A stretch of DNA of 64,000 nt from Eublepharis macularius (GCF_028583425.1 NC_072791.1:46135368-46199367); one strand, 5' to 3'. Shown: positions 11,801 to 26,800, numbered from the stretch's first letter. The notes: generated by a model from the sequence alone, not told the origin. Translations and numbers: made by a program.

Positions 11801-14800
11801 TCATACTTATTTTGGGGGAAGAAGGGGTTTTTAATGCTGGGAGAATAAAATATACTACACAGCTCCCCTCCTCCAAGGCTGGTTTGAAGATATTTTCCCT
11901 AGACTTGCAGAGATCCTTTGGGAAGCCTTTGGAATGGTTACTGCCAGCAGTGTAAAAAGCCCTGTATCCATTAGGCATGTGCTTTAAAAACACTGCAATT
12001 AAAACCATTCGCCCCCCTACCACCTGAGTTTCCATTGAATAATTTATTGCCACTGTCATTTGGAGGTCAAAGAGTATACTTCAGGCTTCCTCTTCCTTCT
12101 TTTCTCAGGGCCAAACTATTGACATGTGTTGGGTCATGGGTGCACAGTTAGACCTGCAGACAGATATACATTGGGGGAACTCAAAAGTACTTGTTCAATC
12201 AGTGCTGCAGGACAGCAGTGAAAGGAAGGAAAAGGACCTTCCAGTTTCCTTTCTACCCCATTTTTGCCAGGGGAAGGGATGGTGGGGAAGCTTTTTGCCC
12301 CTTTTCTCTGGCTCCACCTGCCAGAGGATGGAATAGAAGCTCAGGTTTCCTCAAAGGGTGCTAATTGTTAGGAATGGTAGTTCTGTTCAATATCCTTGAG
12401 AGCCTGAAGTTGGCCCTCCCTAATTGAAATGAGATGAAACATTGCATCTTGTCAAAAATTGCAGTGAATGAAAGGGTTTCCATCAGTGTAGCAAGACTTC
12501 TTTGTCTCTCTTCTCCTGCCACATCCCAAACCTCCCAAAATGCTGCTCCTTGGGGACAGAGAATCTCCAGGAAAAGAGTTTTATGTCATTTATATTCCAC
12601 CTTTCTCACTGAGACTCAAAGCAAATTACACAGTGTGAGAATATCAGGGACATTTCCATAAACAATGTCAAAGGGTAAATAAACACAAGTTTACAAAGAC
12701 ATAACATTAGCAAGAATCCAATACAGAGTTGAAGAAATGCTGAAACAGAACATAAACAATTCTAGGGCTAACATTAAGCAACATGAAGCACAGGTAATAT
12801 ATAGGAGCACATATTTAAAGCAACAGGTAGTATGTAAGGCAACATAGTGGTGAAGTCTATGGTCCCTAACTCATTAGTGAAGCATCTGCAACCCTCTCCC
12901 TACAATACAGCCCTCCCATCTGAATAATTCAGTTTTGCATTATTTGCAGAAAGCCAGGGGAGTGGGGGCTCGCCCATTCGCCTCAGGCAGGCCATTTTAC
13001 AGGGTAGGGGCCACCACAGAGAAAGCCCAAGTATGGGCTGCTGCTGATTTCGCCCATGTGCAGAGTGGCACCTGCAGGAGACCCTGTTCAGATGAGTGAA
13101 GCTGCCATGGAAGAACATAGGGAGGGAGGCAGTCCTGTAGGTATGCTGGACCAAGGCTGTGAAGAGCTTTGTATGTAATAATCAATACCTTGAACTAAGC
13201 ATGGCAACTGATAGGTAGCCAATGGAGTGACTGCAGGATGAACGTAATGTTCATACTTCTCCTCACTCCTGATAACAGTCAGGCCACTGCATTTTGTACC
13301 AATTTGAATCTCCTGGTTAACTTAGATGGGAGGACCTATGCATAGTGCATTACAATAGTCAAGTTTTGATGTTACCATAGTATGGATCCAGGTGGCCAGG
13401 TCGGCAGTGTTGAGGTAAGAAGCCATCTTCCAGGCTAGAGTGAGGTTGTAGAAAGCATTTTTTGCAGCTGCCTTAACTTGTTTTTCTAGTAGTACCGCTG
13501 GATCCAATATAACCCTTAGGTTCTTAACTGAGGCTGCAAGGGTCAGAAAAACTCCACTGAAAGTGGGAAGTATAATGAGTATAATGAGGAGGGAGGTGGA
13601 GATCTGCAATGTGGGGAGGGATCCAATGCCCCTTCAATCAGCAGAAATCCTCTGCAGAATCTAACCCATCATCATGTTTGAGTCTGCAACAAAGAGAAAA
13701 GCAGAAAGAGAAAACTGTGAGTTCACATAAGCACCTTATGGCATAGGATCACTTCCTTTCTTTAGTGGTCTGATGTGGAATAGTAGATCAGCTTCCTTGT
13801 AAGAGCACCTGTTTGCTTTCATCTATGCTATAATATATTTGCAAATATTACAAAAAATGTCATGGGTTTCCAGTGCCCTCTCATTCCAAAGGAACCAATT
13901 AATGTAGCAATGTTTCTGGAACTTTTCATGGCTCAGGGATGTAGGGAACATGTAGCAATACAATATACTTAACAGGACATCACAGAAGAAGGGAGTTCTT
14001 TCCATTGCAGAAATTTTGGTATGTGAATCCTTTGTGGTCTGAGTATAGTATTTGTATTTCACAGGACACAGATGATGTTATCCAAGAACCTGATAGTGAC
14101 CCAGGTAAATGCAGAGTAAATTGTTGGATCTAGCATCGGCAAATAAACAAATGTGGATGAGCGTGTTGCCAAGCCATGCCAATAATCTTGCTGCTGGGGA
14201 GAGAGCAAAATTTGCTCTGCCTTTATAAAGCTTTTCTAATGAGAGCCTATTTTTACAACATATTTCTGCTGACAGAACAGCAGGAATCTAATGGATAACG
14301 GGTCTGGGAAATGCTGCATCCTTTATAAAATACTTTGCAGAAAGGACTGTGTTCTGTTCATTGAGCTGAGGAAGTCAGCTTTCTGTTACTGCATAAATGT
14401 TTCTTTTAGTTTTGTTTGTTGTAAACATGCTGAAAAATGAACCAGGAGGAAAAGGTGATCACCCTATGTATACAAAATAATATAGAAATTACTAAAAATA
14501 TTGACTATAAAGGTCCTCAAAATAAAGACTCAGTACAACAGCAACTCCAGTACATGTGGAGGGGTTTACAAATGCTATAGTGGGTCAAATTGCTAGGATT
14601 TTATACTGCTATTTTTGCTTTTGTTTTGTTGTAAAAGTTTCTGTAGAGAAAAAAAAACTTACAAAATTCCAGTTCACAAATCACTGAGAATAGGAAAATG
14701 CTCAATAATATATATTTTTGTATAAGTAAAAATAATTAGGAGCATATACATACATATATATGGATTGAGTCCAGTACACCTTAGAGACCCACAAGATTTT

Positions 14801-17800
14801 CAGAGTATGAGCTTTCCAGAGTCAGAGCTCCCTTCTTCGGATACCAGGAAGCTCTGACTTGAAACCTCATGCCCTGAAAATCTTGTTGGTTTCTAAGGTG
14901 CACTGTACTCAAATCCTCTTGTTCTGTTGCAAGCCAACACAACTACCCAACTAAACTATACTGGACTTATAAACATTTGTGTGTATGCAACCATCTGTGG
15001 AATTCTAAGAGTGGAAGTTTCCTAGTTCCCCATTAATTAGCAGAGGTTAATTAATGCACAGTAGAATGTAAGAAGACAGACTTCAGCATTTTAGCTCTAG
15101 AAAAATGCTTTACTACCTATTAGGACAAAAGGTACATTTGGAGAGAAAATAAAGAATAATAGCTAAGTGCTACATCTTGATGGCTAGACTCTCACATCCT
15201 GAACTGAACTCTAATCAGAACAAAGTCTTGACTAAGACTGAACGAAGAGCAATAAACACTCTGGTATATGTTAGAAGTTAATTGCCCCTAATAAGGCTAG
15301 TTACCCAATGGTGAGTCCTAGATCTCTTCATTATGTATAATACTTCCCTTTTCACTGGCATGGACTTTCACTCCAGGCCTAAGTGGTACTATGCAAACTA
15401 GCTGACTAACTAAACAAGCAGAACAACAATTTAACTCTTTCGTGACTGAACATAGGACACTTGCTAAAATCCCAACACCCTTCCTACTGAGCCCCCTTCC
15501 CCCCAAGAAATTTGTTCCAGGGGAATTCAGTGGACAGTCAGCAACAGCATGGGGGGAAAGCGAAGAAATACTGTGGAAGGCAAAAACCTCTATCCCCTCT
15601 TCTGCAAATGGAAATGCCATTTCATTGGAGGAACTGAATGTTTGGATACATGCTAGTATATCAATAATATGTATATGAAATATACATAATATGCATATCA
15701 CAGAGAGTTTTCTCATTGCATACTACCTATCGAATATTGAATTAGATATTATACTTGCATCTTAACAACAGTAATGTATTTATAAATAGACATTTTTGCT
15801 GTTCTCTATGTTTATAGTATGTAGTGAAATAGGCTTTCTATATACCTACTGTGTTTCAGAGTTTGGCTAAAGTGTTATGCTTCTATTATCTGTCACAGTG
15901 AATATGCTGACCAGGAAGAGTAAATAAATTAATTAGACATTAATAGGTTATTTTAATGGCAAACTAGTCACCAGACCCTTAGAAGCTTTCCCCTTGCTAT
16001 TTACTCTGTATTGTGAGGTTAGATCAGTGAAGTGTATTGTGATCCTAGTCTTATACCAGCTCACTCTATATGGTGTGGTTGATAAGAGTGTTGGCCTAGG
16101 ATCTGGGAGACCCAGGTTTGAATCTTCACGCCACCATGGAAGCTTGCTGGGTGACCTTGGGCTAGTCACACCCTATCAGCTACAGTTGCCAGACTGGCTG
16201 GTACCCCTTAGAGCTTTGGAGACAGAGTGAGAGTCAGATGTGACATTGTACTATGTGTTGAAGTCATGTTCAGATAAAAACCTGGACATGACTTCAGCCA
16301 GCTCGCAGAGCATCAGCTGATATCATGTCCAGATTTTCACCCAAACATGACCTTGACACATAGCACATCATTTCCACCTCCCATTCTTCTTCCATTGGCC
16401 TCCAAGGCAAGGGCAGGGGGTAATGACCAGCAGTGGAAGAATGCCTGCCCAAAGCGGGCAAATGAGTTGCCAACTCTCAGCCTAACTTATTTGACAGGGT
16501 TGATAGGATAAAATGGAGGAGAGGAGAATGATGTGAGCCATAGGAAAGAAAGGCACGATATAAGTGAAATTAATAAATAACTCTGAAGTTGAGAATAAAT
16601 ACATAGGATTGCAGCCTTAATAATACTGGGCAATAACTAACAACCTCTTGTATCCTTTACAGTCTATATAGCAGAAATTTCTCCACATTCTCCTGCCCAG
16701 CCATTTCCAGGAGTTGTTGGAGAGGATGCTGCTCCAGTAGATGTAGCAACACTGTTCCCAGGTATGTCAGGTAGCGTTTGTGCTTGTGTTGTTCCTTGAA
16801 TGGCAGCCATGGAAGGGACTAGTGGGCCATCTCATCTCCGCCCAAAGGCAAGAGAATCCATTGACAAGCCTCCTTAAAAGAGGCACTGTAGACTAATAGT
16901 AATTATTGTTGTAGTTGATATTTATTAATGTTGTTTTGAAAATACCCATTGTCCTGCCATGCTGCCGTTTCTGTCCTGGTCTAAGAGAATAGAATAGATG
17001 TTTCTGCCAAATCCCAGTAAAGCACCATACCTTTTGATGTGGTGATGCACAAGTCCAAATTTACTTGGGACGGTGATCCAAAAACAAAAACCCCAAACTC
17101 AGAGAATGCCAAATCAATAAAATTGCAAAAATATGAGATCTACTTTCACAGATTTTGCATCCCACTTTTTGGTTAGAACCCACAGAATGGGAACTGCTAT
17201 TGTAGAGTTTAGGCTCTCAATTAATGCTTTGCATGTACATATACTAGATTTTAGTTTTAGCACTGAATACATACTCATGACAGTATCTTATACTGAGTCA
17301 GACCATTGCTCTATCAAAATCAGTATTGTCCCGTCTGACTCTCCAGTGTTTCAGGTGGAAGAGGTCTTTCCGATTACTTGCTACATATCATTTATGATTG
17401 ATGCTAGGGATTGAACCTAGTGGCTTCTGAATGCAAAGCAATGCTCTTCCTTAGAGCTAAGGCTCCTCCCCACAGTGCTTCACATGTACTGCTATATAAG
17501 TGCAGTAATCGTTACAACAGCTGCAGTCTTATTATTCACATATTGCAGATTTGAACAACTGGGGAAATAGTGGTTTAGCTAAAGATGAGTTTTGGACCAG
17601 GGACTTCATGGTCCTAAGTTCTTGTTTCTTAACCACCACATTGGCTCTTAAGTGAACCTAGCCCTATTCACATGTTATAGTCAACACATGAACATATGGA
17701 TAGTTTAGGTAGGTAGCCATGTTGGCAGGGGTGATGCCAGGGTTTCTGACACCCGAGCTGCCTCTACATGCGCACACGTGCCCCGGACTGTGTGATGTTG

Positions 17801-20800
17801 GGCATGGCGGGTGGCTAGGGAGGTTCCGCATGCCACCCTGGACGCCTGCTGTGCCTGGGTCGTGGCTGCTGCACCCTGCCAGGGGCATGTGTTGGCAGCA
17901 ACAGCAGCACGGGGCAGGAGGGCTGGCAGGCTGCAGCAGCTGCAGGCCAGGCATGGCAGGCGGCTGGGGCAGTGCGCGAGTGGCTTCCCATCCCTCCCAC
18001 TCAGCTGCCAGTGCTGCCGCCGCCAGCTCCACGGCGTGCACCCCCACCCCCGGTGCCCCCTTCAGTGCCTCAGCACTCGAGGCGGGGGCTGGACCTGCCT
18101 CAATGGGTGTGCCGGACCTGCATGTTGGTCTGCAGTAGAACAGCAGTATTTGAATCCAGTGGCACCTTAGAGACCAACAAGATTTTGAGAGTCAAAGCTC
18201 CCTTCTTCAGACATGGAGAACCCCGAGTCTTTATATCCCAGCCAAAGGTGGGTGGAGTATTACAAGGGAGGGCAGCAGGATGTAAAGCTTGATTAGATGG
18301 GAGGGGTGTAGCAAAGGAAGATGTCAGGATGTAAAGGTGCAGTGCAACTTGATTAAAACAGAAATTATCATCTATAGTAAGATAAGAATCCTAAATCTCT
18401 GTTCAGCCCTGGGGGCGTGGGTGGTGGTTTCCCTTGTTCTAAATTTGTGAATGAACTCTATTTCAGCAATCTCATGTTGTAATCTTCCCTTGAAGTTTCT
18501 CTGTTTGAGGACAGCAGCTTTTAGGTCAGCAATGGAATTTCCTAGAAGATTAAAATATTATCCCACTGGTTTTTGAGCATTGTGATTTCTAATGTCAGAT
18601 TTATGTCCATTTATTCTTTTGCACAGGGACTGACCTGACATGAACATGCATATGTCTGTACACTTTATGAGTGTGTTCACTTTATGAGTGAAATGAGGAA
18701 CCAGTATGGAATAAGTGTGGGGCTTATATCATACATTCTGCTTTACATCTGTTGGCTGTACCATGAGCATTACTTAACACATGTACCAAATACAATCATG
18801 CGCATCCTGTACATAGATTGTATATGTGTTTAATGTAACTTGTGAACAGGGATCTTGTACTTACCTGATTTGGGTTGTGTAAGAGCGTTTGCCACAAGAA
18901 GAGCTAATGGTGTATTCTCAGTGTCTCAAAGCACGGTGAATGCATTTGACGTAGGTGCCTAGATTCCTTGCTTGGTCTGATTTCATCAGATACTCATTTC
19001 TACACTGCACACAGCAAGTGGGAGTGCAAAGCATATAATAGACTCATGCTAGCAAACAGAGAAAGGAAATCACAGGATCCCTTATAAAGAAAAAGGCAGT
19101 TATCAATAATGGAATGGCAAGATCAGAAAATGTAGAACTTCTGTTTTGAAATAGGCCAATTTCTTGTGATTTGGTCCACATCACAGAGTTGAGTCATGTT
19201 GATTTCCTGGTGGACTGGTAAGTTGTGGGCCCGCTGGAGAATAATCTTTGTATTTAGATAATGACAGCTCTGCTGTTTCAGCATTGCCTAAATGTCAGTA
19301 CTGCCCCTGCTCATGTGCACTTGATGAAAACTTTCTTGGAATGAATCTCTGAAAGAAATATCTTGTGTGATAGCCTGTTTGTGTGAGCTGCTTTTCCAGC
19401 TCCTGATTTCACTGGTGCTGGGTGACTCTCACTGATCCAGTGCGTTTGACAACAAATTGGTACAATCCAGAGTGGAAGAAACAGGAAGAGGAACCAGTTA
19501 ATAGGTTTTGGAACTCATGGTCTAGAATTCCATTTTGGAGGGGATAGTTTTGAATATGGATGTGTGGCAAAAATACATGAATCCTTCCCCACAATCCTAC
19601 AAATCTCAGTTTTCATATTTTTCTATGTGTAAAGTTCTACAGATGAAGTAGTTGTTCACATTGCATAACTGATTAATGAAATTCATTAATAGATTAATTA
19701 AATTCATTGCCAAAAGAGTTGATGATGGCCATGGGCTTTGGTGGCTTGTAAAGAGGTTTAGACAAAAGACAGAACTGCCAGCAGCGAACACATGATATGC
19801 TCTGGCATGGTTCTTTGTATGTTAAGTTCTTCTGTTCTAACAATGGCCAGTCATTGGCTTCCAAAAATCTCACAAGCATGGCATGAAAATCAACAGCCCG
19901 CCTTTTTTACTTTCCCCCCAACAACAGATATTCAGAGGTATGCTACCTCTAGATTGGATTTGACTGCTCTCCTCTTAAAAGGTGTTTAAGTAAGAGGCCA
20001 TCATCATATGTTGTGCAATAAAGTTCATCAGTTGATAAGAACAGAAGAAGAGCCCTGCAGGAACAGAGCAAGAATTTCAAGCCTCTCCAGGGCCTTGGGA
20101 TGGTTTATATGATAATATTAATGAATTAATCAATTGGGAAACCATGAGCTGCTGAAGAGGGAAATGGAAATTCATCTCATGACAGTTTCATCTCTCTTCA
20201 TTCTCAGAAATAAGTGCCTGCTCCTCTTCATCCAATATTTGTGGTCCTGGAACCTGCGTGAACCTTCCAGGAGGATACACCTGTCTCTGTTACCCTGGCT
20301 TCCATCAGCATCCCAGTCACACCTACTGCATTGGTATTCCAGGGGTTTTTGTTGTTGTGTTTATTGGGGGGTGGAGGTTGAGGCAGGGAGAAAGAATCAG
20401 AAAGACCACTCCCAATTAACAAAAATTGGATGTGAAGGTTGGAAAATAGACCGCCTAGCCCAATATTATCAGAACTTGGCTGAGGTGGAGTCTTCATGGA
20501 TAACTTTCAGATTCCAATCTGCTGCTCTAGAGTGCCCCATTCAGAGGGTGAGATTCAGAATGTTTGCTACATTGACCCTGCTGCTGTCCTCTTGATTCAG
20601 ATGTTGATGAATGTGAGAGAAATCCATGTGCTGGGAATGGCCATTGCATCAACAATGAGGGCTCCTATTCCTGTCTTTGTTTCTCTGGATACACTCTTCT
20701 TACCACACAGGACACACAGTCATGTCAAGGTAAGTAGTACCTGTGTGGCACCCAACTGCTTCCAGTGCCATTTCCTGGAAGGGAAAAGCTCTTTGCTTTT

Positions 20801-23800
20801 GTTGTGGTCAGGGGGTATCTAGGAATGAATCAAATGCTACATGCAGTCCTTTGAATATGTGCTATTGCCATATAATCATAATAGGGCACCATGCATATTT
20901 TCTGCAGAAAATACATGCAGTGCCCTGTGCTGTATTCAGATGAAATGGTGACCATGCATATTGGGAGGATTGTGGGTAGCATGTGCTCCTAATCTGTGTA
21001 GTTGGATACGCTCCAATGTAATTCCTGTAAAGGGCTACTGTGAATTGCCTAACTGGATTTCTCCTTGTGTATTTCAAGCTTAGTAAAAGAGGTGAAGTCC
21101 TTTTTGTTTGCTTTATCTGGAGCTTCTCTTTGTCTTCCTTGGAGATTAATGCCTTGATGTCAAAGGGATGACCCAAGACTACTGGACACAATTTTTTGAT
21201 AACCATTCCCTCTTATTAGTATGTATGGATGAGGAAGGAAACTCTTTGTTGGTTAATTTGCTGGGTTCCTGGCCTCTGTCTTTTTTTCATTTTGTACATA
21301 AAAAAGAGTGACAAGAGTGAAAGTAAAGAAATGAAAGGGCAACAGTATTCACCTGGTGTTTAAATTCCGGCAATGCTTTACCTGATCTTGATGCTGGCTT
21401 TGAGAAAGGGGTTTGAATGAAGACAAGTGGATCAGTTTGGATAGGACTATGTGGGTAATGAGAAGGAAGAGCTCTATTTATCTAACTGCTTGACCTGCAG
21501 TTTTGCTTTAGTGCTTTGGATCCAACCCAGTTTGCTTAAGGGATATGTTTTCTATGTGTTAACAGATCTAAATGAATGTGAGCAGCCTAATGTGTGCCGT
21601 GGAGGGCAATGTATCAACACCCCTGGCTCTTACCACTGTGATTGCAAGACAGGCTATGTCCTAGGACATGGGGGAGAGTGTGAAGGTGAGTTTGCAAGCA
21701 ACCATTGGCTTGGATCCCACAGGAAATTTCCACTAACAGGAAGAGGGCAGAATTTTCACTGATTTCCCCCCTCCTGCTGCACACCTCCAGCTCTCTCCAT
21801 GCTGTTCCTGGGCGATGCCTGTCCCCCAGGAGCAGCAGATCACTTTGGGAAGCAGAAAAGAGGGGAGACAAAGACATTCCTTCCATTAGTGGAAATTTAC
21901 TGTGAGATCCAGGTCATTGCTTTTGTATAGAGTTCCCCTTTCATGTCACCATGACTTAGTTTCCTCAAATACTGTGCGCTCAGGGTGACATACATTGATC
22001 TCTCCTCCATTTTATCTTCACAACAACCCTGTGAAGTAGGTTACGCTGGGTGTGTGAATGGTTCAAGGTCACCAGGAAGCTTCCTGACAGAGTGAGGATT
22101 CAAACCTGAGTTTCCCAGGTCCTAATCAACACTTTAATCACTACACCAAGTTGAAAAAGGCCCTTTGTGTACATAGTTGGGCTTTTGAACTAACATACAT
22201 CTATGCATCCTCAAAAGAATACATGACTGTTTAGAAGAATGCTTCCCATAAGACTAAAAGGGAGGGGAGGGAGGTTGTTTCTCTATAGCCAGTCAGGTTT
22301 TAGCTTTCATATATCCTGGCTAAAACAAGAACAGGCATACAAAGCAGGTGAAATAGAGTATGCAGAACAGAGGCTGCCCTCTTCTGGGGAAGAAGGGAAA
22401 TTTGGTTATCTAGCCAGCCTTTGGTTAACTAGCTGCTGCATTAAAATACAGAGTGATGTAAGATTGATGCATATATTTGAGGAATGCATTTGGAGAAAAT
22501 TGACTTTTAAAAATAATCACACTCAGAACAGAAAAGCAGAATTTAGTATTTGTTGAATGCTTTCAATATCCTCAGACCACTTCACATATGTTATCTTTTT
22601 GTTATTCTTACAACTTTGTATGGTAGGTCAGTATTTAGGTTTGCCAACCCTAGGCTGGGAAATTCCTGGAGGGCTGGAAGGAATGAGTCAGTGCTCAGCT
22701 TTCGTGGCACTTCCTTATGTGCCCAGGGCACTGTGTCCCAACCTTTTTCCTTAGAGTACCCCTTAAATTAATTTTTCAAATCCCAAAGAACCTCTACCTA
22801 TGAGTATGTTTACAGGCCAGTAAAAGTTGATGGTGAAGAATGCAATTCGATTAGTGCAAAATTATCATCAAGAAAACTTATTTGTAAAAAGGTGAATGAT
22901 ATATTTTAAATTATTTATTTATTTCTCGTGGAACCCTTGATGATGTCCTGAGGAACCCCAAGTTCCGCACAACCCTGGTTGGGAAACACTGGTCCAGGGT
23001 AATGCTGATCGGCACTTTGAGATCAGGAAGGAATTTTCCTCCAGGACAGGTTAGCCATGAATCCTAGAGGTTTTTTGCCTTCCTCTTGGCATTGAGCAAG
23101 AGTCACTGGAGGAGTGGAGGGGTAGCTGTAAATTTCTTGCATTTTGCAGGGGGTTGGACAAGATGACCCTTTGGGTCATTTACAGAGGGTTTTCTGGGTG
23201 TTTGGCCTGTGAGGATTGGATCTGCATTGGGCTTCTGTAGTTCCACATCTGAAGGAGTCAAACTAATTTTTTTTTCTTCTGCACTTAGAAAAATGCCCCA
23301 TTTCTGCTGCAATCTTTATGACATCAGCATTTTTTCAATGTGTTGATTGTCTGAGGTGTTTTGGAGGGAAACTTAAAAATATTAACCAGGAGTGCCCCAA
23401 CCTCAGAAGCCTTTAAAATGTTTTTATTTTTTTAAAACAAAGTTGCAACACTTAAAAAAAAAATAAAAACAGAAAAAATGGTCTAAAAAATAAAAGAAAC
23501 AGAGACTCCTGCATAAAATGTCAGTCTGATAGCTTGTGTTGGTGAAAAGACAATTTACTACCAAGATTAACTGCTGAGATTAAGTGCCAAGGTTAGCTTG
23601 CACACACAACAAATAACAAATGGCGTTTTTTAAAGGATGAAAGAGAAGAGTGGCAGGAGAAGAAAAGGGGGGAAAGAGTGTGATTACACATTGCTGTTCT
23701 ACAAGTCAGGATGCAGTGGGATAAAGAGGAGGGCAGTTTGGATTGGGACTGTGGAGCAGGGGCCCAGTTTGAATTGGGACTGTGGTGCAGAGGGAAGAGG

Positions 23801-26800
23801 GGCTCATGTCTTCCTCCTGAATCATTTTTGCAAGCCAAAATGGCCTCAGGGAGGCATTCTTAGCCCCATCAGGGGGCCGCATGCGCAAGCATTCAGTACA
23901 CATTGCACACACAACCCAGAGATGGGGCAAATTATGTCCCACAGGTGGCTTTGGCTCAGGGAAACAGTGCAGGGGTGGGGGCGGAGGCAGGAGTCTCTCC
24001 TCTCTCTGTGCTACAGTCCCCTTTTCCTTCTTCCTCTCTCCATCCCACCCATACTTACAGCTGTTGCTCTGTATGGATCCTTCAGTTCTAAGAATTATCT
24101 TTCTAGAACTACAACAATATGGAATGAAAGGAAAGTGGCTTGGTGGTGGGGAAGGTTCAAGCCCCTTGTGTATTACAGTTCCAAACCTAACCAGACCTGT
24201 ACTTGCCTAGAAATCATGTTCCTAACTGAGAACTGAAGAAAAGAAGAACCGGGTGTAAGGTGAAAAAAATATTCAATTGTTGTAGATCCATACATGTTTT
24301 GTTTAAAAATTTCATCAGGGCACCTTCTAGGAAGTATTTCAAGTGTCACTTTGAGCAGTGGAACTCCCAGAACATTTCTGTAGAAGTTCACATGTGAATC
24401 AGCTCTTGAACTGCAGGTGTACCTGTATGAGCACATGAACTGAGGCAAACAGCTGCAAGTATCCTACCACTCTGTGTGTTGAAGATGTAGTTTTCATGTT
24501 TTCTTCTTCATTGCTGAGGACCCTTCTGATGTTGCAGGACCAGCATGGAGGAACAACCACATGAGCGAGGTCTAGATGAAGAAGGACAAGGAGCTGAAAT
24601 CACTCCTCCTTCCCCTTCTGCAAGCAGAGCTCCACTGAGGGGAGCGGACAACTTTACACCCTTGTCCTTCTTCCTCACTGCAGCCCCCCAATCATTTCCT
24701 CTGCTTGGATCCTGCAGCCCTACACATTATCTTTCTTGAGGTCAGAAAGAGCTGCAGCTAGACAGAGGAATGTGAGAAAACTCCATGTGGAAAAGGATAA
24801 TGCCCAATAAAACAAAAATGAAGATAATAAACACAAGTCAATAAAACAAGTCAAGTCAATAAAATAAAATCAATATTTGTTTAAATAGCCTGCTCCTGGA
24901 CTAATTTAATGAATTTTAAAAAATTATTATTGATTTTATGGTTTTGTGACCTTTAATGTATTTTTTGAATGTTGTTAGCTGCCCTGAGCCCCATCTGGGA
25001 GGGCTGGGTATAAATCAAATCAAATAAATAATAAATAAAATAAAAAACATTCTATGACAATTATACTGGACTTTCCTAGCCCCTCCAAGTTTGGTATTGT
25101 CCTCTATTTTCTTCTCAGGATCCATTACAATCCTGTTAGCAACATGAGGCAGGGCTGACATGTATGTACCCACATGACCGTGTAAGCAATTGCTTATGCA
25201 ATTGCTTTGTGAGTTCTCTTTTTGAGTTATCTTACTGTTGATCTGCCCTAACTAAACCTCTATTTCTTGTCTTTTCCTCTTTCTAATTTGTTTGTGTAGA
25301 CATTGATGAATGTGCAGACCGCAACGTCTGCCCCAGGGAACGCTGTATCAATTCTCAGGGCTCTTTTTCCTGTGTGGCTTGTAGCATGGGATATATTGCA
25401 TCAAGGGATGGAAGAACTTGTGAAGGTATGTCTCATGGCCTGGTACAGTGGGCAAAGAAACTGTCCCATGGAAGAAGGAGGACACGTTCCTCCAACCAGA
25501 TGGTTGGGAGGGACGTTCTTGTGTGACTACAGAACTCAAATCACTGTATTAGGAAAGGTTCCAGTTGTATCCAGTGAATCTAACATGTGAGGTTTGAGGG
25601 CCAAACTGGGACATCTGCAGGGCCAGCCCAAGGGGTTTTTTGAGCCCTAAGAGACCTATGACTTTGATGCCCACCCCCTAGATATTGCATACACAAACAT
25701 AATGAAACATCAGCAGGCTCATTCCAAGGACTGCAGCCCTAAGCATGATTATGTGCAAGTAAATCCCTTGAACATAGTGAGACTTCTGAGCAGGCATAGT
25801 AGACTTGCATAGAGGGCATATTGATTCTGCTCCACCTCTGCCCTGAACCCCTGGGACTTCTTGTGGCCCTTTATTTCCTTGATTGCCTTTCAGCTTTGGT
25901 GCCCTAGGTGACTGCCTTCATTTGCCTAGTGGATAGGAGGATGGCCTGGACTTCTTGAGTTCCTATATGGGGAGAAAAGCAAGGTATAAATGCCTAAATA
26001 AATAAATTAAATAACATAGATCGCAGGTCAACAGCATCTCATCTAGTTTGGACCTAAAAGTTGAATTATTTTGAAGAGGAACCTCTGGATAGCAGGGCAG
26101 CCTTTACAAGTGAAATGTAAAAGCTTAAATGAGCTACTTGGAATGAGTATTAGAAAGCTTAATGGCAAAATGAGCTTCTTTATACTGGCTTGAAATAGTA
26201 TGCTGACAGAGAACAGTGTATGGTAGGCATTTCCTGTTTTTTTTGCCATAGAAGCAATTGTTTGTTCCCATTATCCCACAAAGGGTGACTTTTGTGTTTT
26301 CTGTAGATATTGATGAGTGTATCTCACCCATGGCCTGCCCTCTGGAAATCTGCATTAATACACAGGGATCCTTCTCTTGCCAAGCCTGTGATGTAGGCTA
26401 TGCACTCTCACCTAACAGGCTCATCTGTGAAGGTAAGAGGCTAGACCCCATTCTACCTAGTTGAATGACTGTACTACTTAGTCATTAATTAAACATTTAT
26501 TTAGTATATTTTCATCCCACTGTTCCTTCAAGAAACTTGGGGGAGTGTACATGGCCCTCCATTGACTTGATCCTTACAAAAATCCTGTGAGGTAGGTTAG
26601 CCAGAGAGAGTGTAATTGACTCAAGGTCACTTGTGATTTCCATAGTGAGTTGGAATTTGATCATGGATCTCCCATGTCCCAGTCCAGTACACTAACCACT
26701 AGGCAACACTGGCTTTATATATGCAGTACTAGCTTGGTACCCATGCTTTGCTACAGTATTTAACTACTTTAAATCCAGTTATAATACTTATGGGTACGTA

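Noticed and set aside
23637..24236. 199-codon plus-strand open frame
   Set aside because: No recognisable domain, sits in an intron, competes with other frames over the same bases.
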